Assembly: GCA_964551995.1 (NCBI GenBank)
Contig: CAZKFD010000004.1
Coordinates: forward strand, 124,001 to 188,000
Length of the DNA stretch: 64,000 nucleotides
Reading direction: 5' to 3'
Source of the DNA: DATKJS01 sp964551995
GTDB lineage: Bacteria; Acidobacteriota; Aminicenantia; Aminicenantales; Saccharicenantaceae
A program made the position numbers and the translations under genes. The notes below the pieces were generated by a model. That model saw nothing but the letters and a program-made list of their open reading frames with translations. It ran no database searches and was not told where the DNA came from. Positions 37,858-47,160 of the stretch are shown one piece after another. Position 1 is the stretch's first letter. Every line of letters starts with the position of its first letter.

Positions 37858-39114
37858 ATGAAAACAAAGAAGACGTTGGGCGTAGGGTTTGTCGGCGGGG
37901 GGTTCATCACCCGCTTTCACATCCGCGCCTGGGCGGGGGTCCGCGACGCCGATATCCTCGGCATCGTCGATCCCGATGACGGGCGGGCTCGGGAATCGGC
38001 GGCCTTGGCCGCGAGGCTCGGTGTCGGCCGGCCCAAGGTCTACAAGTCCCTGACGGCCATGGTCGCTGACCCCGGAATCGATGCCGTCTGGATTTGTTCG
38101 CCGAATTACACGCGGCTCGAGGTCATGGACGAGATCGCCGCGGCCGTTCTCAAGGGCCACGGCGAGCTTATCGGCGTCACCTGCGAAAAGCCGCTGGGGC
38201 GGAACGTCGGAGAGGCCAAGGCCATGCTGACCCTGGCCAGGAAAGCGAAGCTGCTGGACGGCTACCTCGAAAACCAGGTCTTTTCGCCGGCCGTGACGCG
38301 GGGGAAGGAGATCATCTGGGCCCGCGGCGCCAGCCTCTGCGGGCCGCCCTACCTCGCCCGCGCCGCCGAGGAGCACAGCGGCCCTCACATGCCCTGGTTC
38401 TGGGACGGGACCCTGCAGGGGGGCGGCGTGCTCAACGACATGATGTGCCATTCGGTCGAAGAGGCCCGGTTCATGCTCACGCCGCCGGGCGCGCCTCGGG
38501 ACGTGCTCAAACCCCTCAAGGTCACCGCTTATGCCTCCTGCCTGAAATGGCAGGAGCCGAAATACGCTAGGGTCCTCGCCGGGCAGAGCGGCGGCAAAAC
38601 CGATTACCTCAAGCGCCCGGCCGAGGATTTCGCCCGGTCCCTCGTCGAGTACAGAAGCCGGGACGGGAAGATCCTCGTCGTCGAAACGACCACATCCTGG
38701 TGTTACATCGGCGCGGGCCTCCGCCTGAGCATGGAACTTCTCGGACCGGAATATTCCCTCTCCATCAATACGCTGGACTCCGGCTTGAAGGTTTTCTTCA
38801 GCCGCAACGTCCGGGGCGAGGCCGGCGAGGACCTCGTGGAGAAGCAGAACGCGGAGGTCGGGCTGATGCCCGTCGTGAGCTCCGAGGAAACCGAGTACGG
38901 CTACACGGCCGAAGACCGCCACATGGTCCAAGCCTTCCGCGATGGACGGCGACCCGAAGAGAACTTCGACGACGGGCTTAACGTCACCGAGCTTCTTATG
39001 GCCGCCTATATGAGCGCCGAGCAGGACCGCACGGTCCCCTTTCCTCCTCCGGGGCTGGAGACGTTCATTCCGGCGGTCGCCCAGGGCAAATGGAACCCGA
39101 GAAAAAAGAGATGA
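37858..39114 (+). CDS. Gfo/Idh/MocA family oxidoreductase
   Basis: 418 residues. Rossmann motif GVGFVGGGFITRFHIRAW, the family lysine motif TCEKPLGRNVGEAKAML, then a C-terminal alpha/beta substrate domain with GGGVLNDMMCHSVEEARFML. These NAD(P)-dependent enzymes oxidise or reduce sugars and inositols; the substrate cannot be read here. GAGGAG is six bases before the ATG. The next gene, 12 bases on, is a TIM-barrel/DUF1080 fusion, which suggests a 3-keto-glycoside route in which this enzyme performs the redox step. Confidence 0.9.
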   Translation: MKTKKTLGVGFVGGGFITRFHIRAWAGVRDADILGIVDPDDGRARESAALAARLGVGRPKVYKSLTAMVADPGIDAVWICSPNYTRLEVMDEIAAAVLKGHGELIGVTCEKPLGRNVGEAKAMLTLARKAKLLDGYLENQVFSPAVTRGKEIIWARGASLCGPPYLARAAEEHSGPHMPWFWDGTLQGGGVLNDMMCHSVEEARFMLTPPGAPRDVLKPLKVTAYASCLKWQEPKYARVLAGQSGGKTDYLKRPAEDFARSLVEYRSRDGKILVVETTTSWCYIGAGLRLSMELLGPEYSLSINTLDSGLKVFFSRNVRGEAGEDLVEKQNAEVGLMPVVSSEETEYGYTAEDRHMVQAFRDGRRPEENFDDGLNVTELLMAAYMSAEQDRTVPFPPPGLETFIPAVAQGKWNPRKKR

Positions 39115-39126
39115 GGAGAAGACGCC

Positions 39127-40605
39127 ATGCGTAAGTCAGCTGCATTTTTCGTCCCGATCGTCCTTTGGAGGCTCCTCGCGGCAGGCCAACAGCCCCCGAA
39201 CAAGATAGCCCCGTCGGCCCTCATTCCCCAGGACATCGTGAAGCAAGTCGCGGCGACCGATTACCGGGACGTCCGGATCGTGCCTTTCCCAGTGGCCGTT
39301 CAATGCTGGACGTTCCGGAAATACACTTTTTTTGAAGCCGTCGACAAAGCCAAGGAACTGGAGATCGTCAACATCGAAGCCTACCCCGGCCAGCCGCTGG
39401 GCAACGGGGATCCGAAGGCCGTCTTCGACGACAACATGTCCGAGGCCCAGATCCAGACCGTCCAGGCCAAGCTCCGCGACGCCGGAGCGAAGCTTGTCGC
39501 CTACGGTGTCGTCGATATCGGGAGGACCGAGGCAAGCATGCGGAAGGTCTTTGACTTCGCCCGCAAGATGGACATCGCGACCGTCGTATGCGAGCCTCAG
39601 GATGATGATTTCGGCCTGCTCGAGAGGCTGGTCAAGGAATACGACCTGCGGATCGCCATCCACAACCATCCCCAGCCCGCCAAGTATGCCCTCCCCATGA
39701 CGACGTTCGAACATCTCAGGGGCCGGGACCTCCGGATCGGCGTTTGCGCCGATATCGGCCATTGGATGCGGGAAGGCCTGAAGCCCCTGGAATGCCTCAG
39801 GCTTCTCCGGGGAAGAATCCTGGACGTCCATTTCAAGGACCGGACTGATTTCGGCACCGGCAAGACGGCCGAGGACGTCGCCTGGGGATCCGGCCGGGCA
39901 GACGTTCGGGACATCCTGGCCGAGCTGACCCTCCAGGACTACGCGGGATACCTGACGATGGAGTACGAAAACGAAAAGGAGGCCGCGACCCCCGAGCCGG
40001 CCATCCATAAGAGCCTGGAATTCGTGAAAAAGGTCACGTATTACGAGGGCTACCAGCAGCTCCTCAGGAGGTACGGGTTCGAGTACGAAAAGAACGGCTG
40101 GAACCACTACGGCCCGGGATATTTCGAACTGGACGGCCGGACGGGCATTCTGAAATCCCACGGCGGCATGGGGCTGCTTTGGTACAGCGTGAAGAAATTC
40201 GGGAATTTCGTCCTCGAGCTCGACTACAAGTGTTCCCGGAAAGACACGAACTCGGGCGTCTTCCTCCGCGTCCCGGACGTGCCGACGAGCGACGACTATA
40301 TCCACCACTCTTTCGAGATTCAGATCTATGACGCGGACCAGGGGATCCACGGCACCGCCGCCGCCTATGACGCCGAAGCCGCCAAGCCCGGGGCCGCCCG
40401 TCCCACCGGAGAATGGAACCACTTCAAGATCACGTTCCAGGGCCGGCACCTCGAGGTCGAGCTCAACGGAAAGCTCGTCCTGGACTGGCAGGCCGAGCCA
40501 CGGGGCAAGGTCCGCGATTTCGCCGCCGAGGGCTACATCGGCCTCCAGAACCACGACAGCGGGTCTCCAGTCTATATAAGGAACATATTCATCAAGGAGC
40601 TGTGA
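39127..40605 (+). CDS. Xylose-isomerase-like TIM barrel fused to DUF1080 (3-keto-disaccharide hydrolase) domain
   Basis: 492 residues. After a short hydrophobic, signal-like N-terminus, residues about 55-300 form an AP endonuclease 2/sugar isomerase barrel: NIEAYPGQPLG, VVCEPQDDDF, IAIHNHPQPAK, GVCADIGHWMREGL, DVHFKD and LTMEYENE supply the usual metal-binding Glu/His/Asp residues. Residues about 320-492 are a concanavalin-like DUF1080 sandwich (DFKCSRKDTNSGVFLRVP-like stretch, FEIQIYD, GEWNHFKITFQGRHLEVELNG, IGLQNHDSGSPVYIRNI). Known DUF1080 proteins cleave or bind 3-keto-glycosides. It is part of the MFS-oxidoreductase operon. Confidence 0.85.
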   Translation: MRKSAAFFVPIVLWRLLAAGQQPPNKIAPSALIPQDIVKQVAATDYRDVRIVPFPVAVQCWTFRKYTFFEAVDKAKELEIVNIEAYPGQPLGNGDPKAVFDDNMSEAQIQTVQAKLRDAGAKLVAYGVVDIGRTEASMRKVFDFARKMDIATVVCEPQDDDFGLLERLVKEYDLRIAIHNHPQPAKYALPMTTFEHLRGRDLRIGVCADIGHWMREGLKPLECLRLLRGRILDVHFKDRTDFGTGKTAEDVAWGSGRADVRDILAELTLQDYAGYLTMEYENEKEAATPEPAIHKSLEFVKKVTYYEGYQQLLRRYGFEYEKNGWNHYGPGYFELDGRTGILKSHGGMGLLWYSVKKFGNFVLELDYKCSRKDTNSGVFLRVPDVPTSDDYIHHSFEIQIYDADQGIHGTAAAYDAEAAKPGAARPTGEWNHFKITFQGRHLEVELNGKLVLDWQAEPRGKVRDFAAEGYIGLQNHDSGSPVYIRNIFIKEL

Positions 40606-40673
40606 GCGCCTCCCGACGCCCGGGCTCCGCTCCGGTTTTATGATAAGATAGGGTCGTGACGGAGTTCAGGGCG

Positions 40674-42452
40674 ATGAAGATCAGGTATCTGGACGGCAAC
40701 CGGCTGTATTACGCCTTTTTGGCCGGCGGCCGAGCCGTGATCGAGGACCAGCAGGATCTCGACAGGATCAACGTCTTCCCGATTCCCGATTCCGATACGG
40801 GAACCAATCTGGCGGCCACGATGCGCGCCATCGCCGAGCGGGCCCGGGCCTTCCCGAGCGCCGAGCTGACGCTGGATTCTATCGCCGACGCCGCCCTGGC
40901 CGGGGCGAGGGGGAATTCGGGGATCATCTTCGCCCAGTTCCTTTCCGGCCTCAGCCAGGAGGTCAAGAGCCACGTCCGCCTCTCCACGCGCCACTTCGCC
41001 GAGTCGGTCCGGCGGGCCGCCCAGCGCGCCCGCGAGTCCATCCTGTGCCCCGTCGAAGGCACGATGATCACCCTCCTTCACGACTGGGCCGAATCCCTCT
41101 ACGAGCAGCGCCTGAAGATGAACGATTTCGTCGAGCTGCTGTCCTATTCGCTCCCGATCGCCGAAAATTCCCTGAAGGAGACGCCCCGGAAGCTCGAGAT
41201 CCTGGCCAAAGCCGGCGTCGTCGACGCCGGAGCCAAGGGGTTCTTTGATTTCCTGGAGGGCATCGTCAATTTCATCCGCCGGGGAGACATCAAGGACGTC
41301 ATCCGGGCGGTGTCGGCCCCGGCCGCCATCCCGACGGACGCGCACGCAGCGCGCAGCTCCGTAACCCGCCGCTTCTGTTCTGAAGCCCTGATCACGGGCC
41401 CCGCCCTGGACGTCGACGCCATCCGCGCCGCCGTCCGGGCCGCCGGAGAATCGGCCATCGTGGCCGGGTCCCCGGCCAAGGTCCGCCTCCACGTTCATAC
41501 CGACGCCCCCGCCAACTTGTTCCTGAAGATCCGGGAATTCGGCACGATCGCCGAAATCAAGGCGGACGACATGCTCCGCCAGTACCAGGCGGCGCACATG
41601 CGGAAATTTCCCGTCGCCATCGTGACGGACTCGGCGTGCGACCTCCCGGCCAAGATCTTCGACGATTACCAGATCCACCTCGTCCCCTTTTCCCTCTCCT
41701 TCGGCGATAGCCTCTTCCTGGACAAGGTGACAATCACGCCGGAGGAGTTCTACCGGCTCCTCCGTTCGAGCCGCGAAGTGCCCAAAAGTACGCAACCGGC
41801 ACAGGGGACCGTGAGACGGCTTTTCGAATTTCTGATGTCCCACTACGAACAAGTTCTGATGGTGGCCATCTCGGGCGGACTCAGCGGCTTCTACCGGCAG
41901 GCCCTGGCCGCGCGCGAGTGCGTCGCTCCGGACAGGATCTGGGTCCTCGACTCGAAGCAGCTCTCCGCCGGCCAGGGACTCATCCTTCTCCGAGCGGCCG
42001 AGGCCATTCAGGCCGGCCGCGGCGCCGGCGAAGTGGCCGCACTGGCCGAAGAGTGGATCGCCAAGACGAGACTCTGGGTGGACGTCCGGACGCTGAAATA
42101 TATGGTGCGCGGCGGCCGGGTCAGCCCGCTCAAGGGTTTTCTGGCGTCTCTCATGAACGTCAAGCCGATCATCTCTCTCGATACCGAGGGCAAGGCCGTG
42201 GCCTGCGGCAGGTCTTTCAGCCGCCGCCGGAACATGCGGAAGATCATTCGCCTCATCGGGCGAGCGGCGGCGGGCCGGCGGGTCTGGAACTACGCTGTTG
42301 TCCACGCCCAAAACCCGTTTCGCGCCTTGCGCTACGCCGAGGAGCTCGGGCCCGTCATCGGCAAAGAACCGGCTTTCATCATGGATATCTCGCCGGTCAT
42401 CGGCGTACACAACGGCATCGGCGTCGTGGGTATCTGCCTGATGTTCGAGTAG
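40674..42452 (+). CDS. FakA-FakB fusion: DAK2 fatty-acid kinase domain plus DegV fatty-acid-binding domain
   Basis: 592 residues. Residues 1-205 are a DAK2 kinase domain (INVFPIPDSDTGTNLAATM, GARGNSGIIFAQFLSG, VVDAGAKGFFDFLEG); about 215-300 the FakA C-terminal region with RLHVHTDAP; about 310-592 a DegV domain (VAIVTDSACDLP, STQPAQGTVRRLFE, SGGLSGFYRQA, MVRGGRVSP, KPIISLDTEGKAV). Separately these phosphorylate fatty acids bound to FakB. The metal loop reads DSDTGTN where most kinases have DGDTGTN. ATG 40674 with GGAG nine bases before it is chosen over GTG 40656, which has no Shine-Dalgarno. Confidence 0.9.
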   Translation: MKIRYLDGNRLYYAFLAGGRAVIEDQQDLDRINVFPIPDSDTGTNLAATMRAIAERARAFPSAELTLDSIADAALAGARGNSGIIFAQFLSGLSQEVKSHVRLSTRHFAESVRRAAQRARESILCPVEGTMITLLHDWAESLYEQRLKMNDFVELLSYSLPIAENSLKETPRKLEILAKAGVVDAGAKGFFDFLEGIVNFIRRGDIKDVIRAVSAPAAIPTDAHAARSSVTRRFCSEALITGPALDVDAIRAAVRAAGESAIVAGSPAKVRLHVHTDAPANLFLKIREFGTIAEIKADDMLRQYQAAHMRKFPVAIVTDSACDLPAKIFDDYQIHLVPFSLSFGDSLFLDKVTITPEEFYRLLRSSREVPKSTQPAQGTVRRLFEFLMSHYEQVLMVAISGGLSGFYRQALAARECVAPDRIWVLDSKQLSAGQGLILLRAAEAIQAGRGAGEVAALAEEWIAKTRLWVDVRTLKYMVRGGRVSPLKGFLASLMNVKPIISLDTEGKAVACGRSFSRRRNMRKIIRLIGRAAAGRRVWNYAVVHAQNPFRALRYAEELGPVIGKEPAFIMDISPVIGVHNGIGVVGICLMFE

Positions 42453-42456
42453 CGCT

Positions 42457-42473
42457 CCGGGCGGGCTGCCCGG
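42457..42473. terminator. GC hairpin between convergent genes, terminator-like
   Basis: CCGGGC and GCCCGG form a six-base stem with a five-base loop in the 51-base gap between two convergent stop codons. There is no T-tract on either side, so intrinsic termination is doubtful. Confidence 0.3.
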
Positions 42474-42503
42474 GCCGTCTCGACGACGCCCCGGCGATCC
42501 AGG

Positions 42504-45500
42504 CTAGAATCCGGGGCTGATGTAGAACTGGAAATGCCACCCCGTCGCCGGGTCGGCGAACGGGTAGACGTAGTTCAGGCCCATGACGAGCATCCCGAAC
42601 AGGTTTGTCCGGATCCCGATGCCCGTGCTCGTCAGAGGCTTGCGATCGCCTCCCAGGAACCAAGGCCGGACAAGCTTCGGGTCGGGATTTCCATTGGCAT
42701 CGTACCCTCCCCACCAATATCCCGGTTCGTTCGCCCAAGCGATCCCCCAGTCGTAGAAGGCGTAAAATTCGAGGGGCCAGGCCCCGAAATAACCCTTGCC
42801 GAGGTGGAGAACCCGGAGCAGGGGGAAACGGAGCTCGACATTGCCCACGAGCATTTTGCTGCCGAAGAGCCGTCCGTAGTCAAACGTCGACGTGCTCGTG
42901 TATTCGTCGTATCCACGGACGAGATCCCAATAGCCGATATAGAGAGGGTAAAAGCGTTCGTCCTCGGCGTCCGGCCCGTAGCGGCCGATATGCATGGCCC
43001 GGAAGGCCAGGGTGAACGGCTTGATCGGGATGATGTACTTGCGCAAATCGGCGTACACCGACTCGAACGAGATGTTGCCGATCGCGGGAGAGATTTCCAG
43101 GCCGAAGCTCTGGCCGAGGATCGGGCTCGTCGCCCCGAAAATCCCCGTGTCGTAATAGAGACCGCCCGTCACGTATCCGTAGTTGAGGCTCGGAGGGGCC
43201 GCCGGGTGCTCCTCGGAGTAAAAGATCTCGGTCCCGGTCTCCATGGAGTAAGCCCAGGTATAGAGCGTGTTGCTGAAGCCGATGTTCCGGAAGCCGGCGG
43301 TCAACTCCACGCGCAGAACGGAATTGAAGGGGTATGAGGCGAAGACGGAAACATCGTTGTTGATAATCCTCTGAATGAGCTCCTGCTCGACGAGGGCGGG
43401 GACGCTGAACGTCGTGTCGTCTTCAGCGACTGAATAGTACGGGAACGGATAGACGATGCGCTGGACGGCGAGCCCCCAGTTCAGCCGGGTCCTCGTGTTC
43501 AGATAGGCCACCGCGCCGGAAGTGTCGATGATCTCCGGTCCGGTGATGGCCGTGGTGATGATCGTGCGGTAGCCCAGCATGTCGCTCCAGAAGGCGGAGA
43601 TCCCTCCGGCCCCGTATGTCCCGTACCTGTCAACGGCGACGGCCAGCGTGGGCGGCTGGAGATAGTCCAGGGAGAGCCTCGGCTTGTAGTCTGTGACGGC
43701 GTAATTGGTCTCTCGGGGAAGCCCGAAGAGAGGGTTTCTTTGCAGCGCCAGCAAGGCTCCCTCGGGCTCGTTCCTCGGAGGCAGGATCGCCGGGTCCCGC
43801 TCGAACTTGGCCAGGAAGGACTGGCCTTCGAGCACGGTCTTGTCGCTGATGGAATATATGGAATAGTACCCGCCCTCATAGGCACTGTAGACGATCCTGC
43901 CCGTTTGCGAAGCCAAAGAGATGGCGGGGCTCAGGTCCGTGATCCCGCTGATGCCGGCGTACAGGTTCGTCACCTCGAAGATCTTCCCCGTCCCGAGGTC
44001 GATCCGGTAGAGATCGGTCTTGCCGCTCTGGTCCGAAAGAAAATAGAGGCCCTGAGAGTCCGCCGTCCACTGCGGGTCGATATTCTTCCCGTTGGGGAAG
44101 GCGAGGACCTTCTGGATCTGCCCGGATTCGACGTCGAGGAGGGCCAGCTCGTAGTGCCCCGGGTCGGCCCAATCCAGGTTGGCCGAAAATCTCTCTGTCA
44201 CGAAGGCAATCTTCTTCCCGTCGGGCGACCAGACCGGCTGGAGATCTCCGTAGGCGTCGCGAGTCATCTGTTTGAGGACGTTGTGCTCGAGGTCGTAGAT
44301 GAACAAGTCGGTGACGCCCCCCACGAGCGCCGAAAAGGCGATATACCGGTCGTCCGGCGACCAGCACGGGCTCAGGATCTCGCCGAGCTCGCCGAAGGGG
44401 ATCTCCTTCACGACCCTGTCCCTCTTCATGTCGATGATGGTCAGCTCGGGCCGCCCCTTGACGATCACGCCGAAGACGAACTTATCGCCCTTCAGGTTCC
44501 ACGACCCCGCGGACCGGATGAACTGGATGCTTTCGAAATGGGGGTCCAGCGCCGTCGAGATCAGCTTCCGTTGGACCTTGCCCGTCTCCGCATCGGCGAG
44601 GAACATGTCCATCGAGAACAGGTCCCGGCTCGAGAAAAACACGACTTCCTTCCCGTCGGGACTGATCGAAGGCGAGACGTTGTAGATGCTGTCCTCGGTC
44701 CCTTTCAGCAGCACGCGGCCGTACTTGTCCGGCGTCAGCGTCCTGTCGATGAGGGGTGTGTAGGCCTGCTGCAGGGACTTGTGCCAATCGGCCGCGAGCT
44801 GTTTGTTCCTGATCCCCAGCAAACCCTGGAGGATGATCTCGTAATCGCCTGTCCGGCCGATGGATTTCATGATCTTGCCGATGACCTCATCGCCCCAGCG
44901 CCCCGAGATATACGCCCAGAGGGCTTGCCCCCAGCGGTAGGGAAAGTATTTATAGATGTCCTCGAGCTTATTGATCGTCGGCAGGTCCTTGCGCCGGACT
45001 GCGTCCCGCATCCACATGGCCGTGTTGGCGTCGACAGAGCCGATGGAAAAGTACTCGGCCATGCCCTCGATGAACCAGAGGGGCAGGCGGAGGGTCTCGT
45101 CGTTGATCCGGGCCGCGTCCGAATGGCCCTGGGCCATGATGTCGTACTGGAAGGCGTGAACGAGCTCGTGGCCGATGACGTGGTCGGTTTCGGCGAGAGA
45201 CGGACCATAGGGAAGGACGATCCTGCGCTTGAACGATTCCGTGACGCCCCCCGTGCCCTCCCCCATCAGCCCCGGAATCACGGTGGTCTGCTGGAATTGG
45301 GGGCCGCTGCCGTAGAGGATGAGGGGCTGGCGGCTCTTCAGCTCGTAGTTGAAGAGCCGGGCATACCGCGCGTACCAGCGCTCGGCCATCTGCGCGGCAA
45401 TCTTGACCGTCTGCTCGTCCTCCAGATAAAAATAAATGTCGAAGTGCCGGGTCTTCATGACTTTGAAGTTGAACGTCTGGTACTGCACCTTGTTCCGGCC

Positions 45501-45596
45501 CCAATATTGGGCGTTCAGGTCCGGTGCCAGGGCGCCGGCCGCAAAGATAACGAGGACGGAAAGCGCGAGGGCTCTCGAAGCCAAGGTCATCCGCAT
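42504..45596 (-). CDS. Metallopeptidase-like domain + TolB-like propeller + outer-membrane beta-barrel in one chain
   Basis: 1030 residues with signal peptide ending about residue 29. Residues about 35-290 resemble a gluzincin peptidase: His143-Glu144-x-x-His147 (IGHELVHAFQYD) and Glu177 in WFIEGMAEYF. About 290-600 are WD40-like PD40 repeats (NVSPSISPDGKEVVFFSSR, SPCWSPDDRYIAFS, LQPVWSPDGKKIAFVTER, IDPQWTADSQGLYFLSD) making a TolB-type propeller. About 640-1030 form a BamA/Omp85-like barrel with TSTGIGIRTNLFGMLVMGLNYVYPF near the end and a C-terminal Phe. ATG 45596 has AAGGAG seven bases upstream. Likely an outer-membrane protein with a periplasmic protease/propeller head. Confidence 0.85.
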   Translation of the reverse strand: MRMTLASRALALSVLVIFAAGALAPDLNAQYWGRNKVQYQTFNFKVMKTRHFDIYFYLEDEQTVKIAAQMAERWYARYARLFNYELKSRQPLILYGSGPQFQQTTVIPGLMGEGTGGVTESFKRRIVLPYGPSLAETDHVIGHELVHAFQYDIMAQGHSDAARINDETLRLPLWFIEGMAEYFSIGSVDANTAMWMRDAVRRKDLPTINKLEDIYKYFPYRWGQALWAYISGRWGDEVIGKIMKSIGRTGDYEIILQGLLGIRNKQLAADWHKSLQQAYTPLIDRTLTPDKYGRVLLKGTEDSIYNVSPSISPDGKEVVFFSSRDLFSMDMFLADAETGKVQRKLISTALDPHFESIQFIRSAGSWNLKGDKFVFGVIVKGRPELTIIDMKRDRVVKEIPFGELGEILSPCWSPDDRYIAFSALVGGVTDLFIYDLEHNVLKQMTRDAYGDLQPVWSPDGKKIAFVTERFSANLDWADPGHYELALLDVESGQIQKVLAFPNGKNIDPQWTADSQGLYFLSDQSGKTDLYRIDLGTGKIFEVTNLYAGISGITDLSPAISLASQTGRIVYSAYEGGYYSIYSISDKTVLEGQSFLAKFERDPAILPPRNEPEGALLALQRNPLFGLPRETNYAVTDYKPRLSLDYLQPPTLAVAVDRYGTYGAGGISAFWSDMLGYRTIITTAITGPEIIDTSGAVAYLNTRTRLNWGLAVQRIVYPFPYYSVAEDDTTFSVPALVEQELIQRIINNDVSVFASYPFNSVLRVELTAGFRNIGFSNTLYTWAYSMETGTEIFYSEEHPAAPPSLNYGYVTGGLYYDTGIFGATSPILGQSFGLEISPAIGNISFESVYADLRKYIIPIKPFTLAFRAMHIGRYGPDAEDERFYPLYIGYWDLVRGYDEYTSTSTFDYGRLFGSKMLVGNVELRFPLLRVLHLGKGYFGAWPLEFYAFYDWGIAWANEPGYWWGGYDANGNPDPKLVRPWFLGGDRKPLTSTGIGIRTNLFGMLVMGLNYVYPFADPATGWHFQFYISPGF

Positions 45597-45620
45597 AGGC
45601 GTGCTCCTTTGCCGCTTATT

Positions 45621-45649
45621 ATTCTACCGGATTCGTGAGGCGATGGGAA
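45621..45649 (-). promoter_or_regulatory. Possible promoter for the peptidase-barrel gene
   Basis: Minus-strand TTCCCA (45644-45649), 17 bases, TAGAAT (45621-45626), 24 bases before the ATG at 45596. Confidence 0.4.
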
Positions 45650-45774
45650 ATTCTCCCCGGGAGGGAGCGAAGGCGTGTCCATGGGCCGAAAACTCCTTCC
45701 GACCCTTTCCCATAAATATTTTATCCGCCCGGCTTCGAATTGTCCAGCCCTTCCCGCTATTCGCCGTCTCCCCG

Positions 45775-45804
45775 TTGACCGCGCCGCTTCAAATACAGTA
45801 AGAT
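45775..45804 (+). promoter_or_regulatory. Promoter for the permease operon
   Basis: TTGACC (45775-45780), 18-base spacer, TAAGAT (45799-45804). The ATG at 45819 is only 14 bases beyond the -10 box and has no Shine-Dalgarno, so the leader is very short. Confidence 0.5.
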
Positions 45805-45818
45805 GCGTTGGGCGCAAC

Positions 45819-47126
45819 ATGACGGCGACGATTCTCATTATCCTGGGCGTCATGGTCGGGGCCTATGCTCTGGCCAAGGTCAAGGGCCTGTCGGTCGAAT
45901 TGAGCATATTCGCCGCGGCCGTGGCCGGCGGGCTCGCGGGGGCGATCGCCAAGACGCCGCCCGCGGGCGAGCTCGGGCGGCACCTCGTTGAAGGTGCTTT
46001 CACCTATATCGACATCATCCTCGTTTTCTTCACGGCGACGCTGTTCATGGCCTTGGTCAACGAATCGGGAGGAATCGACTACGTCGTCCGGGCGACCGTC
46101 ACAGTTTTCGCCCGCCGCAGAATCCTCGGCCTTCTCGTCCTGATGATCATCGTCCTCATCCCGGGAGCGCTGACGGGGGCCGGAAGCATCTCCTTGTTGG
46201 TGGTCGGGGCTCCCGCGGCTCTGGCCCTGGGACATTTCGGGGTTTCGAAAAAGAAGACCGCGGCCATCCTGTTCGTCCTGGCCGGCCTCAGTGCGGCGGC
46301 GCCGCCCGTGAACATCTGGGCCATGATCCTCTGCGCCGGGACGGCTATCCCGTACGTCGGCTTCGAGCTTGTCCTCGGGCTTCCCTGCCTGATCCTGGGC
46401 GCTTTCACCGTGCTCGTCCTCGCCTGGAAGCCGGACCCGACAGAGGCCGGGTCCGCCGGTCGAATGCCGGAAGTTCCGGCCGGCATGAGCTGGTGGCGGG
46501 TCCTCGCCCCGTTCGCCGTTTTTTTCGGACTCGTCGTCGCCGGGCGGATCTGGCCCTTCAGCCTCCCGATCCTCGGCCTGTCCCTGGAATTCGCGGCTGC
46601 CGCCCTGACGGTCCTGCTGTTCAGCCCGAGGAAGATCCCCTTCTTCAAGGTCTCCCTCGAGACCGTCCGTCGTCTGTTGCCCCTCCTCTCGACGATGGTC
46701 GTCGTCGGCATGCTGCAGCAGGTGATGACGGCCACGGGTGTGCGGGGGTTCCTGTCTTTCATCGTCATCTCGACGCCGCTTGTCCTGCTCTTCGTCCTGC
46801 TCACCATCGTCATCCCTGTTTCGGAGGGGGTGCTCACGTACGGCGGGGCGGCGATCATCGGCATCCCACTGATCTGGTTTCTGGATTCCCGCGGCTTTCA
46901 CGCGACGGTCGTCATCGCCGGCCTCAGTCTCCTCTGGCCTCTGGGCGACGGCCTGCCGCCGACCGCTCTTATCGGCCGGCTGAGCCATATGGTTTCCGGA
47001 TACCGCGATTCGTACTGGGCCTTCCTCAAATCGACCTGGCTGCCCTGGCTGGTCATCACGGCGGTGGGGCTCCTGATGGTCATTTTCAGCTCCAAGCTCG
47101 CCTTCCTGGTCCGGTGGAGCATGTGA
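45819..47126 (+). CDS. DctM-like (TRAP large-subunit type) permease
   Basis: 435 residues with 11-13 hydrophobic helices. The regions IPGALTGAGSISLLVVGAPAALALGHFGVSKKKTAAI and GLSAAAPPVNIWAMILCAG correspond to the conserved Gly/Pro-rich substrate loops of DctM-like ion-transporter superfamily proteins, and the second half repeats the pattern (IPVSEGVLTYGGAAIIGIPLIW, WPLGDGLPPTALIGRLSHM). It probably drives uptake of organic acids or amino-acid derivatives with Na+ or H+. ATG 45819 is chosen because the open frame upstream runs through the promoter. A GntP or CitMHS type is the alternative. It is followed by a 51-residue membrane protein. Confidence 0.78.
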   Translation: MTATILIILGVMVGAYALAKVKGLSVELSIFAAAVAGGLAGAIAKTPPAGELGRHLVEGAFTYIDIILVFFTATLFMALVNESGGIDYVVRATVTVFARRRILGLLVLMIIVLIPGALTGAGSISLLVVGAPAALALGHFGVSKKKTAAILFVLAGLSAAAPPVNIWAMILCAGTAIPYVGFELVLGLPCLILGAFTVLVLAWKPDPTEAGSAGRMPEVPAGMSWWRVLAPFAVFFGLVVAGRIWPFSLPILGLSLEFAAAALTVLLFSPRKIPFFKVSLETVRRLLPLLSTMVVVGMLQQVMTATGVRGFLSFIVISTPLVLLFVLLTIVIPVSEGVLTYGGAAIIGIPLIWFLDSRGFHATVVIAGLSLLWPLGDGLPPTALIGRLSHMVSGYRDSYWAFLKSTWLPWLVITAVGLLMVIFSSKLAFLVRWSM

Positions 47127-47160
47127 GACAGGCGATGATTCCGTTCACTCGGAGGCTGCG

